Positions 47,782 to 59,975 of a stretch of DNA of 64,000 nucleotides are shown here, piece by piece; position 1 is the first letter of the stretch; each line of letters starts with the position of its first letter. Origin of the DNA: Agelas oroides (Eukaryota; Porifera; Demospongiae; Agelasida; Agelasidae); assembly GCA_949130485.1 (NCBI GenBank), contig OX422188.1, forward strand, positions 2,441,722 through 2,505,721. Direction: 5' to 3'. The translations under genes and the position numbers were made by a program. The notes under the pieces were generated by a model. The model was not told the origin of the DNA. It did no database searches and was given only the letters and a program-made list of their open reading frames with translations.

Positions 47782-49760
47782 ATGCCATCTAAGCTTCAGC
47801 CAAAGAAAAAGCTTTGGACTGATGAGAATATGTTAGGTGCTGTTAAGAATGTTCAGAAAGGCAAAGGTCTAAGAGAGTCAGCGAGGCTCTACAACGTCCC
47901 TGTTGAATCCTTACGGCGGCGAGTGAATGGAACTGTGGATGTGTTATGCAGGCCAGGGCCTCCCACTGTCTTGACTGCAGAGGAGGAGACATGTATGGCA
48001 CAATACCTTGTTCAAATGGCAGATATGGGTTTTGGTCTCACCAGAGAAGATGTTGTGAGAATGGCTTTTCTCATCGCTGACAAATCTGGCAGAGAGCACT
48101 CGTTCAGCAATGGTATGGCTGGAAGAGGATGGTTTGAGGGATTTAGAGCACGTCACCCAAAACTCACACTCCGCACTCCTCAGCCCTTATCATACTGTTG
48201 GGCACTTTGTGCCAACCCAGAAATCATTCAAGACTTTTTCGCCGAACTTGGAGCAATATGTGGTAGGCTGAACATCCTGTCAAAACCTATGCTTATTTAC
48301 AATGTCGATGAGACTGGTGTCTCAATCGTTCATAAACCTGGAAAGGTTGTTGCTGAAATGGGTAGGAGGAACGTGTGGTCTATCATATCAGCTGAGAAAG
48401 GCAAGACACACACTATAATGTCTTGTGTGTCTGCTAGTGGCTTCATCTTGCCTCCTTTGATGATTTACCCAAGGAAAAGGATGGTTCCAGACCAATTGAA
48501 GGAAGGAGCAGTTCCAGGTACCATGTTTAGGAGTAGTGAGAGTGGCTGGATAACTAAGGAATTGTATATGGAAGTTCCATTTTTTCGTAGAGGGTATCCC
48601 GTCTGCCAGACCTGTCCTTTTGATTGAAGATGGTCACGCATCACACATCTCCATAGAAGTCATCAAGTTAGCCCGTGAGAACGATGTGCATCTACTCTGT
48701 CTTCCTGCACATACAACACACATTTCTGCAGCCATTAGATGTGGGTGTCTTTAAGGTTACGATGAACAACCTGTCCTATCTCAGAATTTAATAAATGCGC
48801 TTGAATGTCAGCGTTATAACTCTAGAGTGCTTGGAGGTATTTTAGCGCTTCAAAAGCCTATGGAGATACCTAAGACCAGGCTATACACAATGCTCTTTTG
48901 GTCATAACAGCTCTAGCAGCTTATAATCCACACCATCCAGAACAAAGCCTTCACATAAACTCTCTTGCGTCAAATATCTGCTTACTGACGGCCCTCAAAC
49001 TCACCGTTTTCGGTTACTAGTCTCCTAGCACAAGTATCTAGGTCGAGTCGATGGCAATTTTCAAGCAGCGCTCGAAATGTAGGCGCTACATAAAATTTTG
49101 AGTAGCATTCTTCGTAAACCACGACCGAAAAAGCCATTTTCTGACGGTTTGTCCAGAACTTTTGTGGCAAAACTTGACGAGTCGACCTCGAAAATTTAGT
49201 ACAGAAGGCCGTACAGCTGTTATCTTCCGCAGAAAATAAAAGTAGTTCACTAAAATTGACGCAAAGTTAGTAACAGTAGGAATGCATTCGGACTTGCGGG
49301 TATACGTCATGAATATAATTATAAATAAGCGCGCGCACAGCTTGTTCATCGTAACCTTAAGGTCATTCAAAGCACATTTCTCTAAGGCATGTCACAAATA
49401 TCTTGCGGCCAACCTGGGTCGAGTAATTACTACAGATGTTATTGCAGCTCTTGTTGGTGAGGCCTGGCCACTCTCTGTTACACCACTCAACATAATGAGC
49501 GGATTTAAAAAGTGTGGAATTAATCCTGGGGAGGTAAAAGATCGACAGCTCGCTCCATCCAAGGCTGTTCACCTTCTCTGCCCCGCTCCGGCAGTGATTA
49601 TGTGCTCTCATGTAGTCTTCAGTCAGTAGTTGATGAGAACTCACCTCCTGTCTTCACACCAGAAGAGCAAGCTTGTTACCAAAAGCGGTGCGAAGGATAT
49701 GATCTACATGATTCTAGGCTGTCACGTGGGTATGATTATGTGTCAAACTTGGAAGCTAAC
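47782..49760 (+). pseudogene. Pogo/Tigger-like DDE transposase, broken
   Basis: ATG at 47782 opens 281 codons. A psq-type helix-turn-helix lies at about residues 12-50 (GLRESARLYNVPVESLRRRV), a CENP-B-type second HTH at 65-135 (FEGFRARHPKLTLR), then the first catalytic Asp in IYNVDETG (residue 176). An indel near 48566 moves the frame. The second Asp follows in RPVLLIEDGHASH (about 48610-48650). A one-base shift near 48725 precedes the third, in QPLDVGVFK. A nested 602-bp element (48755-49356) then splits the gene. The tail resumes as HFSKACHKYLAANLGRV, GFKKCGINPGE and, one frame over, FTPEEQACYQKRCEGYD. Such proteins cut and paste their own DNA. I found no clear terminal repeats for the parent element. 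Confidence 0.82.
48755..49356. mobile_element. 602-bp TIR element nested in the Tigger-like gene
   Basis: The left end GGTTACGATGAACAA and right end TTGTTCATCGTAACC are perfect inverted repeats, bounded by TTAA on both sides (48751-48754 and 49357-49360). The host transposase reads up to VFK on the left and resumes with HFSKACHK on the right. This places the insertion exactly and dates it after the host element. Confidence 0.8.
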
Positions 49761-50239
49761 CACATAATTCTATTCATGTACACAGCTTTTTGATCAACAT
49801 TTTGGTGAACTTCTACCTGGCTGCTCTACCAGCTAACCTGTTTAGCGTAAACTCACCTATTATCGCCACCGTTAAGCACACCATATTATCGCCAAACGCC
49901 CACAACAGAAAAGGTGGAGTAGCGGGGATAAAATGCGCATGTGCAATTAGAAGGCACTAGACACGTGCTTCATTTTGGTACCTTTTCTGTGTTCGGGACA
50001 GCTTCCAATGCTTGCGTGCAGGCGGCTTGGCACAAAGCTGTGTTACTGAGGGCCAACACAACGACGGCGAAAGCTGAAAAGGATGACTTCCTTGTCAAAA
50101 CTGTGAGTTTATGCCTTCATAACTGTATAGGCTGTGCTTAACCATGATTTTTATGCTTATAGGAAACGTTGTATGATTGTAGCTACTTTTTTTTCTTTTT
50201 TTTACACTAACCCTAGAGCAAGTGAATCAAGAAAGAAAT

Positions 50240-51260
50240 GAATGCAATGGAGTAATGATGATATGACTGCAGCCATGAAAGCAGTTAGTGACAAAGAGCT
50301 GCTAAGAAGTACAGTGTTCCTCATAAGACCCTTGATGATAGAATCAAGACGAAAGTAGAGCATGGTTCAAGGCCGGGGCCATCAACTGTAAGAGGAAGAT
50401 GGTCTGGTGTCTTACCTTGTGTACATGGCACAACGAGGATTTCCCCTAACTCGAACTCTCACTAAATCTTTTGCCATAGCTGTTAGAAGTGGGAAAACTG
50501 ACCGCTTTGGGAAGGAAGGTCCTAGTGAAAATTGGTGGGCTGGGTTTAGGCATTGACATCCTGAGTTGACACTTCGGAAAGCAGACAAACTTGAACCAAG
50601 TCGAGCGGAATCACTGAATCCAGAAGTTGTCAAACAGTACTTTGAGCTGCTGAATGAGGTAATGGAGAAAAACAAATTGAAGAGCTCCCCCTGGCAAATC
50701 TACAACTGCGATGAAATGTTTGTTCCACCCGATTGTACCTGAGAAAAAGTTGTAACACTTCAGAAGAGTAAGAATACATACCTGCAGGCACAAGGAACGT
50801 CTGAGCACATCACTATGCTCTGTGCTGCATCTGCGGCAGGCTTACCTCCACCCCCCATGATCATCTACTCCAAGTCATTTCCAGGAGGGCAGTATCGTTT
50901 CGATGGGCCAGACGATGGATGCACTCTACGCCAAGGGTGAATCAGGTTGGATTGATTCAGAATTGTTTTTGAAATGGATGAGAAAAATATTTCTTAAGCA
51001 TGTGGTCATACAACAGCCAGTTCTGCTGTTTACTGATGGGCACAAGTCCCACATAAGAGTTTCCCAGGATTGTGCACTCCACATGTACAAGTAGTGCACC
51101 AGCCTTACAGTGGAAGATAATTTCGTTATTAAAGCACACATAGTACGTCCAGTGCACGCTATATTTTTCAACCGAAAAGCTGGGGAGGAGCCTGGAGGCT
51201 ACATGTCTAAACTGCTCTTTGCAGAAGTTGAAAGCTACTTCCAAGGGATCACTGATTAAT
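50240..51260 (+). pseudogene. Second pogo/Tigger-like transposase, heavily degraded
   Basis: Frames with several stops give, in family order, WSNDDMTAAMKAVSD and PHKTLDDRIKTKVEHGSRPG (psq HTH), LVSYLVYMAQRGFPLTR, ENWWAGFRH then HPELTLRKADKLEPSRAES (CENP-B HTH), WQIYNCDEMF (first catalytic Asp), ITMLCAASAAGLPPPPMI, and LLFTDGHKSH (second Asp). The third Asp region (near 51080) is unrecognisable. It differs clearly from the copy at 47782, so two subfamilies are present. No terminal repeats found. Confidence 0.75.
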
Positions 51261-51849
51261 CCCCCAAGGAATATTCCACCCCAGATTGTGAGTAATTTGA
51301 AGCATCATTGTTAGTACACATTTTCACCCAGGATTAGAAGGTTAGATTATCTTAGTGTTGTGATCCATTTCAGCACTGGATTGTGCAGCAGCTAGCAGTA
51401 GCCTGGTACCCAGCACGAGGGGAGGGGAAAAGGAATGCCTGGTGTCCACTGTATGCGTATGCGTCAAGTTCCATTGGTAACTTGCATATTACTCTGCTAC
51501 ACTAAAATTGTGGCCAAAATCAGTTTACCGTCTAAAAGGCCACATTGCAGGGCTATGCTACCTGTGATACACATTCGGGCGGATTTAAAGTCAGAAGTGA
51601 CATCGCTTTATTGAATGGTCTGCATCGTTTTGTTCGAGGCGATCGGTGAACTTCAAAGGGAAGATTGTGTCATTCACATGCTAGTGTTTTCACCATGCAT
51701 TTGGTACTCTAAGTAAAGCACACTCCGACCTGCATTAGTGCATCTCACTGTTAGGTGCATTTCGCCGTTAGACGCCCATTTACTTCCTGCATATGTGCTT
51801 AGCAATGTGTGAGTACGTACGTTATATGGACTATTTTAACCCATAATAT

Positions 51850-53219
51850 ACTTTACTATTTAGAAGAAAGAACCTCTACATCTGGAACAGCCTTCACCCA
51901 GTTCACTGGCTCTCCAATCTGTGAGTTATATAGTACTACGAGTACAGAATTGCAACTCCCTAAATGGTTCTTATGGCTTCCCATAGTGACAAGCCAATTA
52001 ACACACAGTAGTGTCTGCGATATGGGTTACACCCTCAGCAGTTTTGATAGCGCCCGAGGGGCAAAACCCCGAGGGCACTATCAAAACTGCTTCGGGTATA
52101 ACCCATATCACAGACACTACTGTGTGTTAACTAATACATAAACGAAGGTACGTTCCTAGTATATTTGTGCCGTATAAAGACGTCAGCCATGTGCATTTCA
52201 ATGGCGTGCATGTGATAGGAGCACACGTCATGCATTTATACTTTCTGCACTTTCAAACCAAGGTGAGTACTTGAGCCGTTTTCAAGTGATCATTGTTTGA
52301 AAAGTGGTCTGAACAAGGAAAGAAGGAATACGAAAAATGGCACTTACGCTACCACATACTTTTGCTTTTAGCTGTCTTCCGCGTGGCTTTTGAGCACTAA
52401 CATTAGTCTTGCTGATCATAAAGGCACTCAACGATGAAGGCTGGGCACTTAAGTATTGCATATACGTATTATGCGTCCGTGCCATCCCTACATAGAGAGT
52501 CGGTAGATAGCTAGTTCATATTTCATTTGCATTTCATAATTGTTACATCACTGTGTTTACTTGTGTATACATGTAGGTCACGATGGTCTAAAGTGTGTCA
52601 CAATCCTGGAGCACCTGTTGTTTCCACGGTCACTAAAGGTCAAGACCATGCACTATACTGCACTACAACAAGGTAAACGCTATCCTCTATTAGTTTCATC
52701 TAAATACACTGCAGCTTCGTTTTATTTTTACGCATGTGTATTGCAAAATGCTAAATGTGTAACTCTTCACTACAAAAGGAACTTAAAATTGTGTTCCTCC
52801 GTAATGCTTCACTTTTGATCGTTGGTTGACAGTGTAAGCTTGGTAATACCTGCAAATGATAACAAGGTCACATATAACATGTCTCATTCATAGACGCATT
52901 TATTTGTTTTTAACAGGGCTGCACCGATGTTGACCTGTTAGTGGAAGGCACTGGACGGCAAGAGCCATATACAGTTGCCATAGAGACTGATGAGACCGTG
53001 CAATATCATCTCTATATAGAGTCTGACTGTCTTCTCACAGCACACACTCTTGGTGACGCTTTAGCCAATCTTATTTGTACCTATTTTGTTTTTGATATAG
53101 CATATCCGAAATCAGTGTATGCATTGCTCATCTTTTATCAGCATTTTGTGTTAGGACTAAAAGATAACCAAAAGGTTCCAGCATCTGTTTCTTCCCTGTG
53201 CTCTTCTTTGTCTAGTTAG
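51850..53219 (+). CDS. Second SAMD3-like C-terminal region gene (3' exons)
   Basis: The last exon, 52917-53219 (acceptor AACAG, stop TAG), encodes about 100 residues. It begins GCTDVDLLVEGTGRQEPYT and contains CTYFVFDIAYPKSVYALLIF, matching in layout the last exon of the gene at 211-5032 (YFVFNISYP). A likely upstream exon at 52577 (VGHDGLKCVTILEHLLFPRS) can join in phase 0 only if the donor is CTAAAG|GTCAAG near 52638; the stronger-looking donor at 52672 would break the frame. A further candidate lies near 51862-51918. Earlier exons would be expected where the Tigger remnants now lie, so the gene may be truncated. Confidence 0.5.
51998..52130. repeat. 133-bp near-perfect palindrome with TTAA ends
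   Basis: Arms of about 60 bp, starting TTAACACACAGTAGTGTCTG and ending in its inverse, meet around GAGGGGCAAAACCCCGAGGG. If TTAA is the target duplication this is a fold-back MITE of piggyBac/Kolobok type. It lies in an intron or upstream flank of the SAMD3-like gene. Confidence 0.85.
52262..52470 (+). repeat. Dispersed repeat, copy 2
   Basis: Matches the minus strand of 21045-21240, in the order AAGGTGAGTAC, GAAAAGTGGTCTGAACAA and TAGCTGTCTTCCG. Frames are broken. It may derive from a duplicated gene segment or retroposed sequence. Confidence 0.65.
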
Positions 53220-53302
53220 CTTGTGTGTATTCTCTCCAGTTTTATTTTAGTTATACTTTATGCATGCAGATATTAATGTTTATTGTTAGTTTGTACATTT
53301 AA

Positions 53303-53920
53303 CCCTTTAATCCCGATAGCGCCCGTATGCGCCCGGAATTTTTACAACCTTTAAACCCGATAGCGCCCGTATGCACCCGAGTTAGCTTCCGGCTATTTAT
53401 CGCCACAGCTGCACGTTTTTGAGTTAGTACATAGTTATTATAAGCCACAGGAAGTCGATCGAAGCATAATTAGCCGGAGTGTCCCATAGGGACTTTCCCC
53501 GGATATCGCGTTCGAAGTTTGCCTACCGATCGTGTTGAACTTAGCATTGTCACAAAACAGCTTGTATCCCACGGGCAACTGGTTCTACAGAATTGTTTCT
53601 AACTAATCATCTAAACAACAATGAAAACGTACCTTCGCTGGAAGTTTGGCCACGGATTTCCAGTCATTTTCATTGGATATCAAGCACCCGCTCTTCATCC
53701 GTTGTAGCTTACTCGAACTTCACTGTCAACTCCTATGACTACTTCCTGAGTGAAGCAGGTTTGTTTTTGACTAAGCTAAGCCTAACTATCAACTTGTGAA
53801 CTCAACTAGTTTACAAGATATAACGCTATCAATCATCATGATGCAAAATCGCCATTTTTTCAATATCTTGTCTCGTGGCTATGGGATTGATTTCTGCGCA
53901 TGCGCGTCGGGGGCAAAGGG
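53303..53920. mobile_element. 618-bp piggyBac-type MITE
   Basis: Ends CCCTTTAATCCCGA and TCGGGGGCAAAGGG are inverted and bounded by TTAA (53299-53302 and 53921-53924). CCC-type ends with a TTAA duplication are the mark of piggyBac elements. The interior repeats CCCGATAGCGCCCGTATGC twice near the left end. No transposase is present. Confidence 0.85.
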
Positions 53921-54210
53921 TTAAAGGCTAAACCCTATAAACTACATTAAGTTCATTCAAACTACTTTACTAGTTACACTAACTCCACATAAGAGTAACT
54001 AGTGTACTCCTTTAAGTGCTTACCATAACTCCTTACAGGAGTAAATTTTACTCCTTGGGGGGTTAAATTTGCCCGGCTGTCGGAACTCCTTCAAAATAGT
54101 GACTCTTACTCCTTTCTTTTAACAGTGCAGGGAAGGATAACTAATGCCTAACTATGGTCTACATACTACTACCAATTTCAATGATTGGGCTTTATATGTG
54201 TTGTTTGCAG

Positions 54211-55261
54211 CCACAGCAAGTGGAGCTTGTTGATGGATATGGGGTTTATCTATCCAAGAGACAGGTGGATGAAGCTATTGACCAAAGCTGTAACTCAGCA
54301 ACTCGTCTAATAAGGAATCTTCTGGTTGTATTCTTCACACCATCAGTGCTGGCAGGGGCAAGCTGTTTCAGGACGAGAAAATTCCCATCTCTCAACCCTG
54401 ATATAATTGAGCATGCTTTAGTAAGTAGTATATCCCTGAGCTGGTTATGGTAAATATACATTAGGTAGTTGGGTCGTAAACCTTCAAGTTGGTGTTGTAT
54501 GCCGTGAGATGACATATGCACACATCAGGCAGATTCAGATTTCTGATTATATAATGTAAAACTATAATGTACTGCTATAACTATATAGCCAACACATACT
54601 GCACAACAGAGATCAATCTTAACTCCTTGCACGCAAAGTGCACATTTATATGCATACGTGATTTATTCAGCCTATGTGAAGTGCACACATACATGCACGG
54701 GGTACATAGTGATGATCGAAGCCTTATGACACTTCCGGGTAAATCCCTGCCTATTGGGTAGTAATAAGTCTATGCCACACCTTTCCAGTTACATCATTTT
54801 TAGTGAAAGGTAGGAAGGGGTGGTACTAGTTTGTGAGTGACTGTGAACAGGGTTGCATACAGAAGGGGGAGAGCCCTGGGATATCCCCCCCTAAGGCCAG
54901 TGATTAGCTATACATGCCTAGCCTATAGCTACTTATACATGCAAATCAGACCGCTGGCAACACCCAAGCAACACTTGTCACTTTGACCCTCAGACTGAAA
55001 CACTATTTTCTGCATTAATAAATGGTGACGTACAAACTATTTCTGTGTGCAAAGAGTTAATTACGACAACATTCCAATAATACATATATATAATTATGTA
55101 TTTATAGTAGTTCATCTTGCTTGAAATAATGGGTTATATGTTGTTTACACCCAGGATTTGTTCAGTCCAAATACCCAAATGTGCTGAGAAGTGCACTGGT
55201 GGACGCTGTGAACAACAAATGTGCAAACTACCGTCGAAAGACAAAGGTTCCCAAGAACTAG
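54211..55261 (+). CDS. BEN-domain protein, 3' exons (second BEN gene)
   Basis: Exon 54211-54427 begins PQQVELVDGYGVYLSKRQ and carries NSATRLIRNLLVVFFTPSVL and FPSLNPDIIEHAL, the N-terminal helices of a BEN domain. Exon 55155-55261 gives FVQSKYPNVLRSALVDAVNN and KCANYRRKTKVPKN with stop TAG, the usual C-terminal helix and basic tail. The frame joins if the donor is GTATAT at 54428; the stronger GTAAGT at 54421 would shift it. Likely a nuclear DNA-binding protein. It lies 1 kb right of the SAMD3-like last exon on the same strand, and the N-terminal exons are not identified. Confidence 0.65.
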
Positions 55262-56050
55262 CCTGACCTGCGGGACAGGCACAAGTTTGTTAAACTACTT
55301 GCTACAAACCTTATATTTATCATTATATATAACCTAGCCAGCCTGATCGACATGTGGAACAGGCACATGGAAGTTTGTTAAACTGCTACAAACCTTGTGT
55401 TTTTTTCCCTATATAACCTAACTAGCCTGACTTGTGTGTGAGGTTAGATTATCTCTGCCTGTGGAACATGATCTGCTATTATATAGTATGATTGTTGATT
55501 CTTGTTGGAATGATTATTGGATTTTGCAATTTGAGCTTAGCAGGTACAACCTTGTCAGAATGAAATTCAACAACCTTGTAACAACATTGTAACAAGGTTA
55601 TACATAGTTATTACATGGTTGTCTAGGTCTGTTTACAGTTTCATATACAAAGTACTGACAAGGTTGTGACATGGTTGTGACCTGGTTGCTACAACCATGT
55701 TAACAACATGCTACATCCTTGTTGACAAGGTTGTAGCAACCTTGAACAAGCTTGGTATTTCTGCATGGGTAATGCACAAGTCTTGGAAATGCTTGTACAG
55801 AGAGTGTCCAAGAAGTGTCCAAGTCTTGCAAGAAATGCTTTGTATCCAAGAGTGTGGTACAGAACGGTTATGTAATATAATAGTGTCCAAGAAGTGTCCA
55901 AATTGTGTAGTGTTTGTTAGTTATTAATTTCTGTTATTAGTTTCCGGTTAGTCCTTGCACACAAATATTTTTACAACGAAATTTCCAGATCTACATGCAG
56001 TACTTCACAGCTTTTGAGTATCGTGTTCATCCTACACTTAATTGCCACAG
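55262..56050. other. 3' flank with diffuse inverted repeats
   Basis: ACAAGGTTGT, ACAACCTTGT and similar words recur at 55550-55760 in both orientations, giving possible hairpins. AAGTGTCCAAG words follow at 55805-55900. No gene is supported. Confidence 0.5.
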
Positions 56051-56356
56051 TTAGCGCGCCAAGATGCTAACAAAGCGAAAAATAAAACAGAGAAAGCACG
56101 AGAAAAGGAGAATGAACAGATTGGATCCATAATTCTTGATGACTTCCTGGATGAGCTTCCTTTACCAGGTACTATACAGTGTCTATGGAGATAAAGTGGA
56201 AGTAGTGGTAGCTATTACGGATGCTATACCCCATTCAGTAATTCATGCTTCTCTATGCCTTCTTCAATTCTTCTAGGAAATCCATCTCCCAGAAGTTCCC
56301 CCTTCAGTACACCCAATCCAACAGGTTTACCTCCCAGCAGTTCGACGGAAAGCTAG
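56051..56356 (+). CDS. C-terminal exon pair, unknown charged protein
   Basis: Exon 56051-56168 (LARQDANKAKNKTEKAREKE, then IILDDFLDELPLP) joins exon 56277-56356 in phase 1, which gives NPSPRSSPFSTPNP, SSSTES and stop TAG. It has a charged helix, an acidic-hydrophobic motif and a Pro/Ser tail, typical of the disordered C-terminus of a nuclear or regulatory protein. The preceding exons are not found. It may belong to the same locus as the BEN gene to the left (alternative 3' end) or to a separate gene. Confidence 0.45.
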
Positions 56357-57084
56357 GCTATAACAGTATCGATGCTTTTCTTTGGTGTAGGGCCATTGAC
56401 TTTGTCAACAACGCTACAATGAGCAACTCATCCAAGATACCAAGACCAGATACATTTGTGCATGTATATACACATATATATATGTAACTATGTATGTAGA
56501 TTTGTTGGATGTTGCTTAGCAACCAAATTTTTGAAGTTGACTAATACGGCGTGGAATGATAATGGGTGTGGCAGTTATTTCTAATCCCGTAATATGGCTG
56601 TATAATTTATATTTAATGACCCCAATATAGTGGACACTCCTCTACCTTTTCAGCAAGATTGTCTCTCTATTGTTCAAAGAACTTGATAGCTGTCCAGTTA
56701 GCTGTTTTGCTTGTAGACGAAGAACAATAAGCACTACATTACCTGGTTGGTGATTGGTTGTAACTCCAGCTACGTATCTGTTTTGCCTGGACTGCTGTGA
56801 TGAGGAGGCAGGGAGGGAGGAGCAATCCTCACCGACCTCCGATGACGTGTATCCTCAGTAGTGCATGGCTATAAATAGCAACGGTTGTTCACACTTCTTC
56901 ACTTCCGTATTCAGTTGAAATGTCGGCAAGTTATTTTCCGAGCTCAGGTTGGTAACAGGTAACCTTCTCTTTCAATTATGCAGGTAGTGTGCAAGTGTTG
57001 CTCAAGCTAGTGGAAAATTAGTTGGCAAGCTGTGCACAAGAAGTGTCTAAACATGTAGCTCAAGTGTACCAGTAGTACCCAGCC
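56357..57084. other. Intergenic stretch
   Basis: No exon or repeat structure that I can support. Confidence 0.35.
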
Positions 57085-57265
57085 GTCTTAAAAAACGGAG
57101 GGAGAAGGCCTGGGGTTTCATACCACGTGATCTGCGGCACAGATGACGTTACAGGTTCAAGACATGAAGACGTACTAGCACTTGTATCCCCAGTTACAGA
57201 GAAGCTAGAGAAACAAGACAAGTTCCAGCCAAGAGACAAGTCCTACCTCTAGAACGTATCTGGGT
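57085..57265. mobile_element. Truncated copy of the 599-bp MITE
   Basis: AAAACGGAGGGAGAAGGCCT, CACGTGATCTGCGGCACA and AAGACAAGTTCCAGCCAAGA follow in the same order as in the right half of the element at 8507-9105, inverted. The outermost end (TAGCCTCGTTCCCAGG) is missing. Confidence 0.75.
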
Positions 57266-59580
57266 CTGCCACACTCTAACTCCAATACAAGGGAAATGGA
57301 TGTATCTTTGCAAAGGTTTTGGGGAGTTCACAGATAAGCTTATCTCTCAATGCCAACACTGCATATCTGATAGTGAGATGTAAAGAAGTTGCACTCATGA
57401 CTGACTGCTAGGTGGTTGAGGAATTTACTGACCCAATCAGAGAAGGGGATGGAGAAGAGTAATTCAAATACTCCGCTTGTTGTTTACACAGTCCTCAGCA
57501 GCAATCAGAATGTGCACCCAACTTCACACTATGGTAACCACATGACTGGGATCTCATCTGTCACTCATGATTTTATAGGTAAGTTTAGCGAGATGAAGTT
57601 GCTCCAAAAGGTAATGGAAGATATATACTAACAATCTCCAAGGTAAATAAGAAACAAAAAAAGGGCTAAGTGCACCCATTTGTAGCACATTTGTGCAGCA
57701 AAATTTCCTATATACATGTATCACCAAGCAAGAACACGGCTGTATTAGAGATTTGTTTTGTTATACAAAAAACAAGTCTAATCCACCACATAGACACTTA
57801 AAGTGGGATAATACAACAATGAAAGAGACCGAATGTGCTCCAAGTAGAAAACAGCATACACAAGAAGGTCTGCAATCTATATCACTGGTAATTGTTCATG
57901 ATATATTCTCTGGTCGATTTACGCAATATGCCTTTATTGGTAAAGTCGTACAATAGTACAATCATGTACGTGTGCAATTTGTATTTAAGTCTGCCGTGAG
58001 GATTCTTTATATCATAACCATTTGGGCTTGTGCTTAGATTCTGTTCTCCATAGTGTTAGCATAATTGGGATACTCCAAACTAATGTCAGTTACACTTGAC
58101 AAAAACCTTGAGTCTAATTGAAAAGCCTTGCATGTAAATGGTATAAATCATTCTGCAAGGCAGTGCTAAAGCATGCCATACTTTCACCACTCATGTTACA
58201 ACAAAGTTAGAAGTGAATGCACCAGTCTTGTTAGCACCAAGGTTCCCTCAATTCTACGCAAGATGGATCTAATCCAGTGGAAGAAATTGGTTTTCTGAAA
58301 TTTTGCGGGATTCTAATCTAGCTGAAGCCAGATAATAAACTATTTAATTTCTATCGAATAATGAGGGTAGTTATGTATGATAGCTACTAAGTGAGTTACA
58401 TGGGGTAAGTTACGGCTCTTCTTGCTGTTCTGAGCACTGACTATGCCCATGCACAATAACTGTTTTTCTATCACCACTGTATTATACTGCAAGTGATAGG
58501 AAGTTGGGCAGGGGCCTGGGAACAAGGTTATTGTAGTTAGTTTGAAACTCAATGCAAGTCAACCTTGTTGCCAAACCTTCCCACCGGCCATCGTAAAGTG
58601 ATCAATGACTATATGGTGGAAAGGTGTGGGTACCAGGCTATTAGAACGCGCACTAGTACATCGATCTCAATCTCGCAGGCCAGACTGTCACGTGAGAGTC
58701 TGGCCTGCGAGACTAAACATGCACAGCATATCATCATTTTGTTGTCACTGCTAACCCTGTTCTGAATCAGTATCATCCTTTCTGAGCTGATGATATATAG
58801 CACAATTGCGTTCTTTTCGGGATAGGTACACCGGGCTTCAACAAATAGTGCTTTCTCCTTCTGTCCATGTTCCACTACGCAGGAGTCTCGTTCCTAGATT
58901 ACAGATCAACTTAATTGTACTAAAGTGCATCCTAAATTACAATTGCCACCTCCAACATGCAACTCTACCAGTATTAGCGAAGGCATGTCTTGAGGGAAGT
59001 CAACAGCGAGGCAACTGAGTAAACTAAGAAAGAAGGGTGTTGAAGGCATATAGGTAAATCTACAATTCGCTATTTTTGCCTTCCACGTACCTCTGTCAGA
59101 CTGTACTGCATCCACAGTAAATATTGTCTGCAAGTTTTTGTTACTTTCACCATGACCACCAGTGTGTCGCACTATATAGGACTGTGGCTGTGGACGGAAG
59201 AGGAGGACAGCCACACGGTTGTACTTCCACATGTATACTGTGACAGACGCATTGAACAAGGAGACAAGCAGTGGCCTGCAAGTGCTAGCTTCAGCTGCCC
59301 TGGCTCGGCTCCATGGTGCCCAAGGTGATGGCAGTATCCTCTCCATCCCACTGACTGAACCTGCAAATCCAAGCCTGCTGAATATTCCAGGTTTTGCGTC
59401 ATTTCCAAGCCAAGCTCATCCGACAGATTTGGGGGCTGGAGTATGTTGACAAGTGGGAGCTGCTGCCTGAAACCTGGTGGCAGGAAGCAGCCCAGGCTGG
59501 TGCATGATGCCACTCAAGCCACCCAAGTGTGAGTGCTTCACCACACTGGCTGCAGTGCTATTGGCATGCTATCTGGACAA
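57266..59580. other. Intergenic stretch with small hairpins
   Basis: A candidate exon near 57413 (VVEEFTDPIREGDGEE, stop) has only an acceptor-like CTAG in support. A short hairpin at 58668-58713 (CTCGCAGGCCAGACT and its inverse) is related to the ends of the element at 23124-23409. No gene model can be defended. Confidence 0.35.
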
Positions 59581-59589
59581 AGCCCCCCC

Positions 59590-59975
59590 CACCTCATGGC
59601 TTACCTCTGGACCATAGTAAGGGCCAGTCGAAATTTTGAGGGTTCGGCTTGGGCCTCATCTGACACAGCCTACCGCAGGCAGGAAGCCAACAGTGGTCCT
59701 CGCGATTAGGTAATTCACGATCAGACACTCACAGGGAGAGTGTGGTTGATCTCCCGATGCCAGTTCTGCCTGTTGGACAGCCACTCAACCCATGATTGGA
59801 CCAATCCCCCGGAGGACTTCAGACAGTACTGGAAAAGATCTGCTGCCTGTTTTATTGGCCAGGGGGCAGTCAGTGCCACTTCAAACAGTGCAGATATGCA
59901 CATCTATGCACGTGGTACAACTGGTCATACCCAGTGTCTGAGTGGACTGGCGCCAGCCCCGCCATCCTAGGTCAA
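59590..59975 (+). pseudogene. Retroelement gag-like fragment
   Basis: Broken frames give MAYLWTIVRASRNFEGSAWA and SSDTAYRRQEA, a stop, then IHDQTLTGRVWLISRCQFC followed by a spaced His and then Trp in place of the last Cys of a zinc-knuckle, and further CHFKQCRYAHLC. This order (helical segment, then a CxxC..H knuckle, then Cys/His cluster) resembles the first ORF of DIRS-type and related retroelements in early animals. No reverse transcriptase or recombinase follows before the minisatellite. Confidence 0.4.

Noticed and set aside
49941..50105. Possible exon ending at a GTGAGT donor
   Set aside because: The frame has no convincing start or acceptor and the product is unrecognised; it lies between two decayed transposases.
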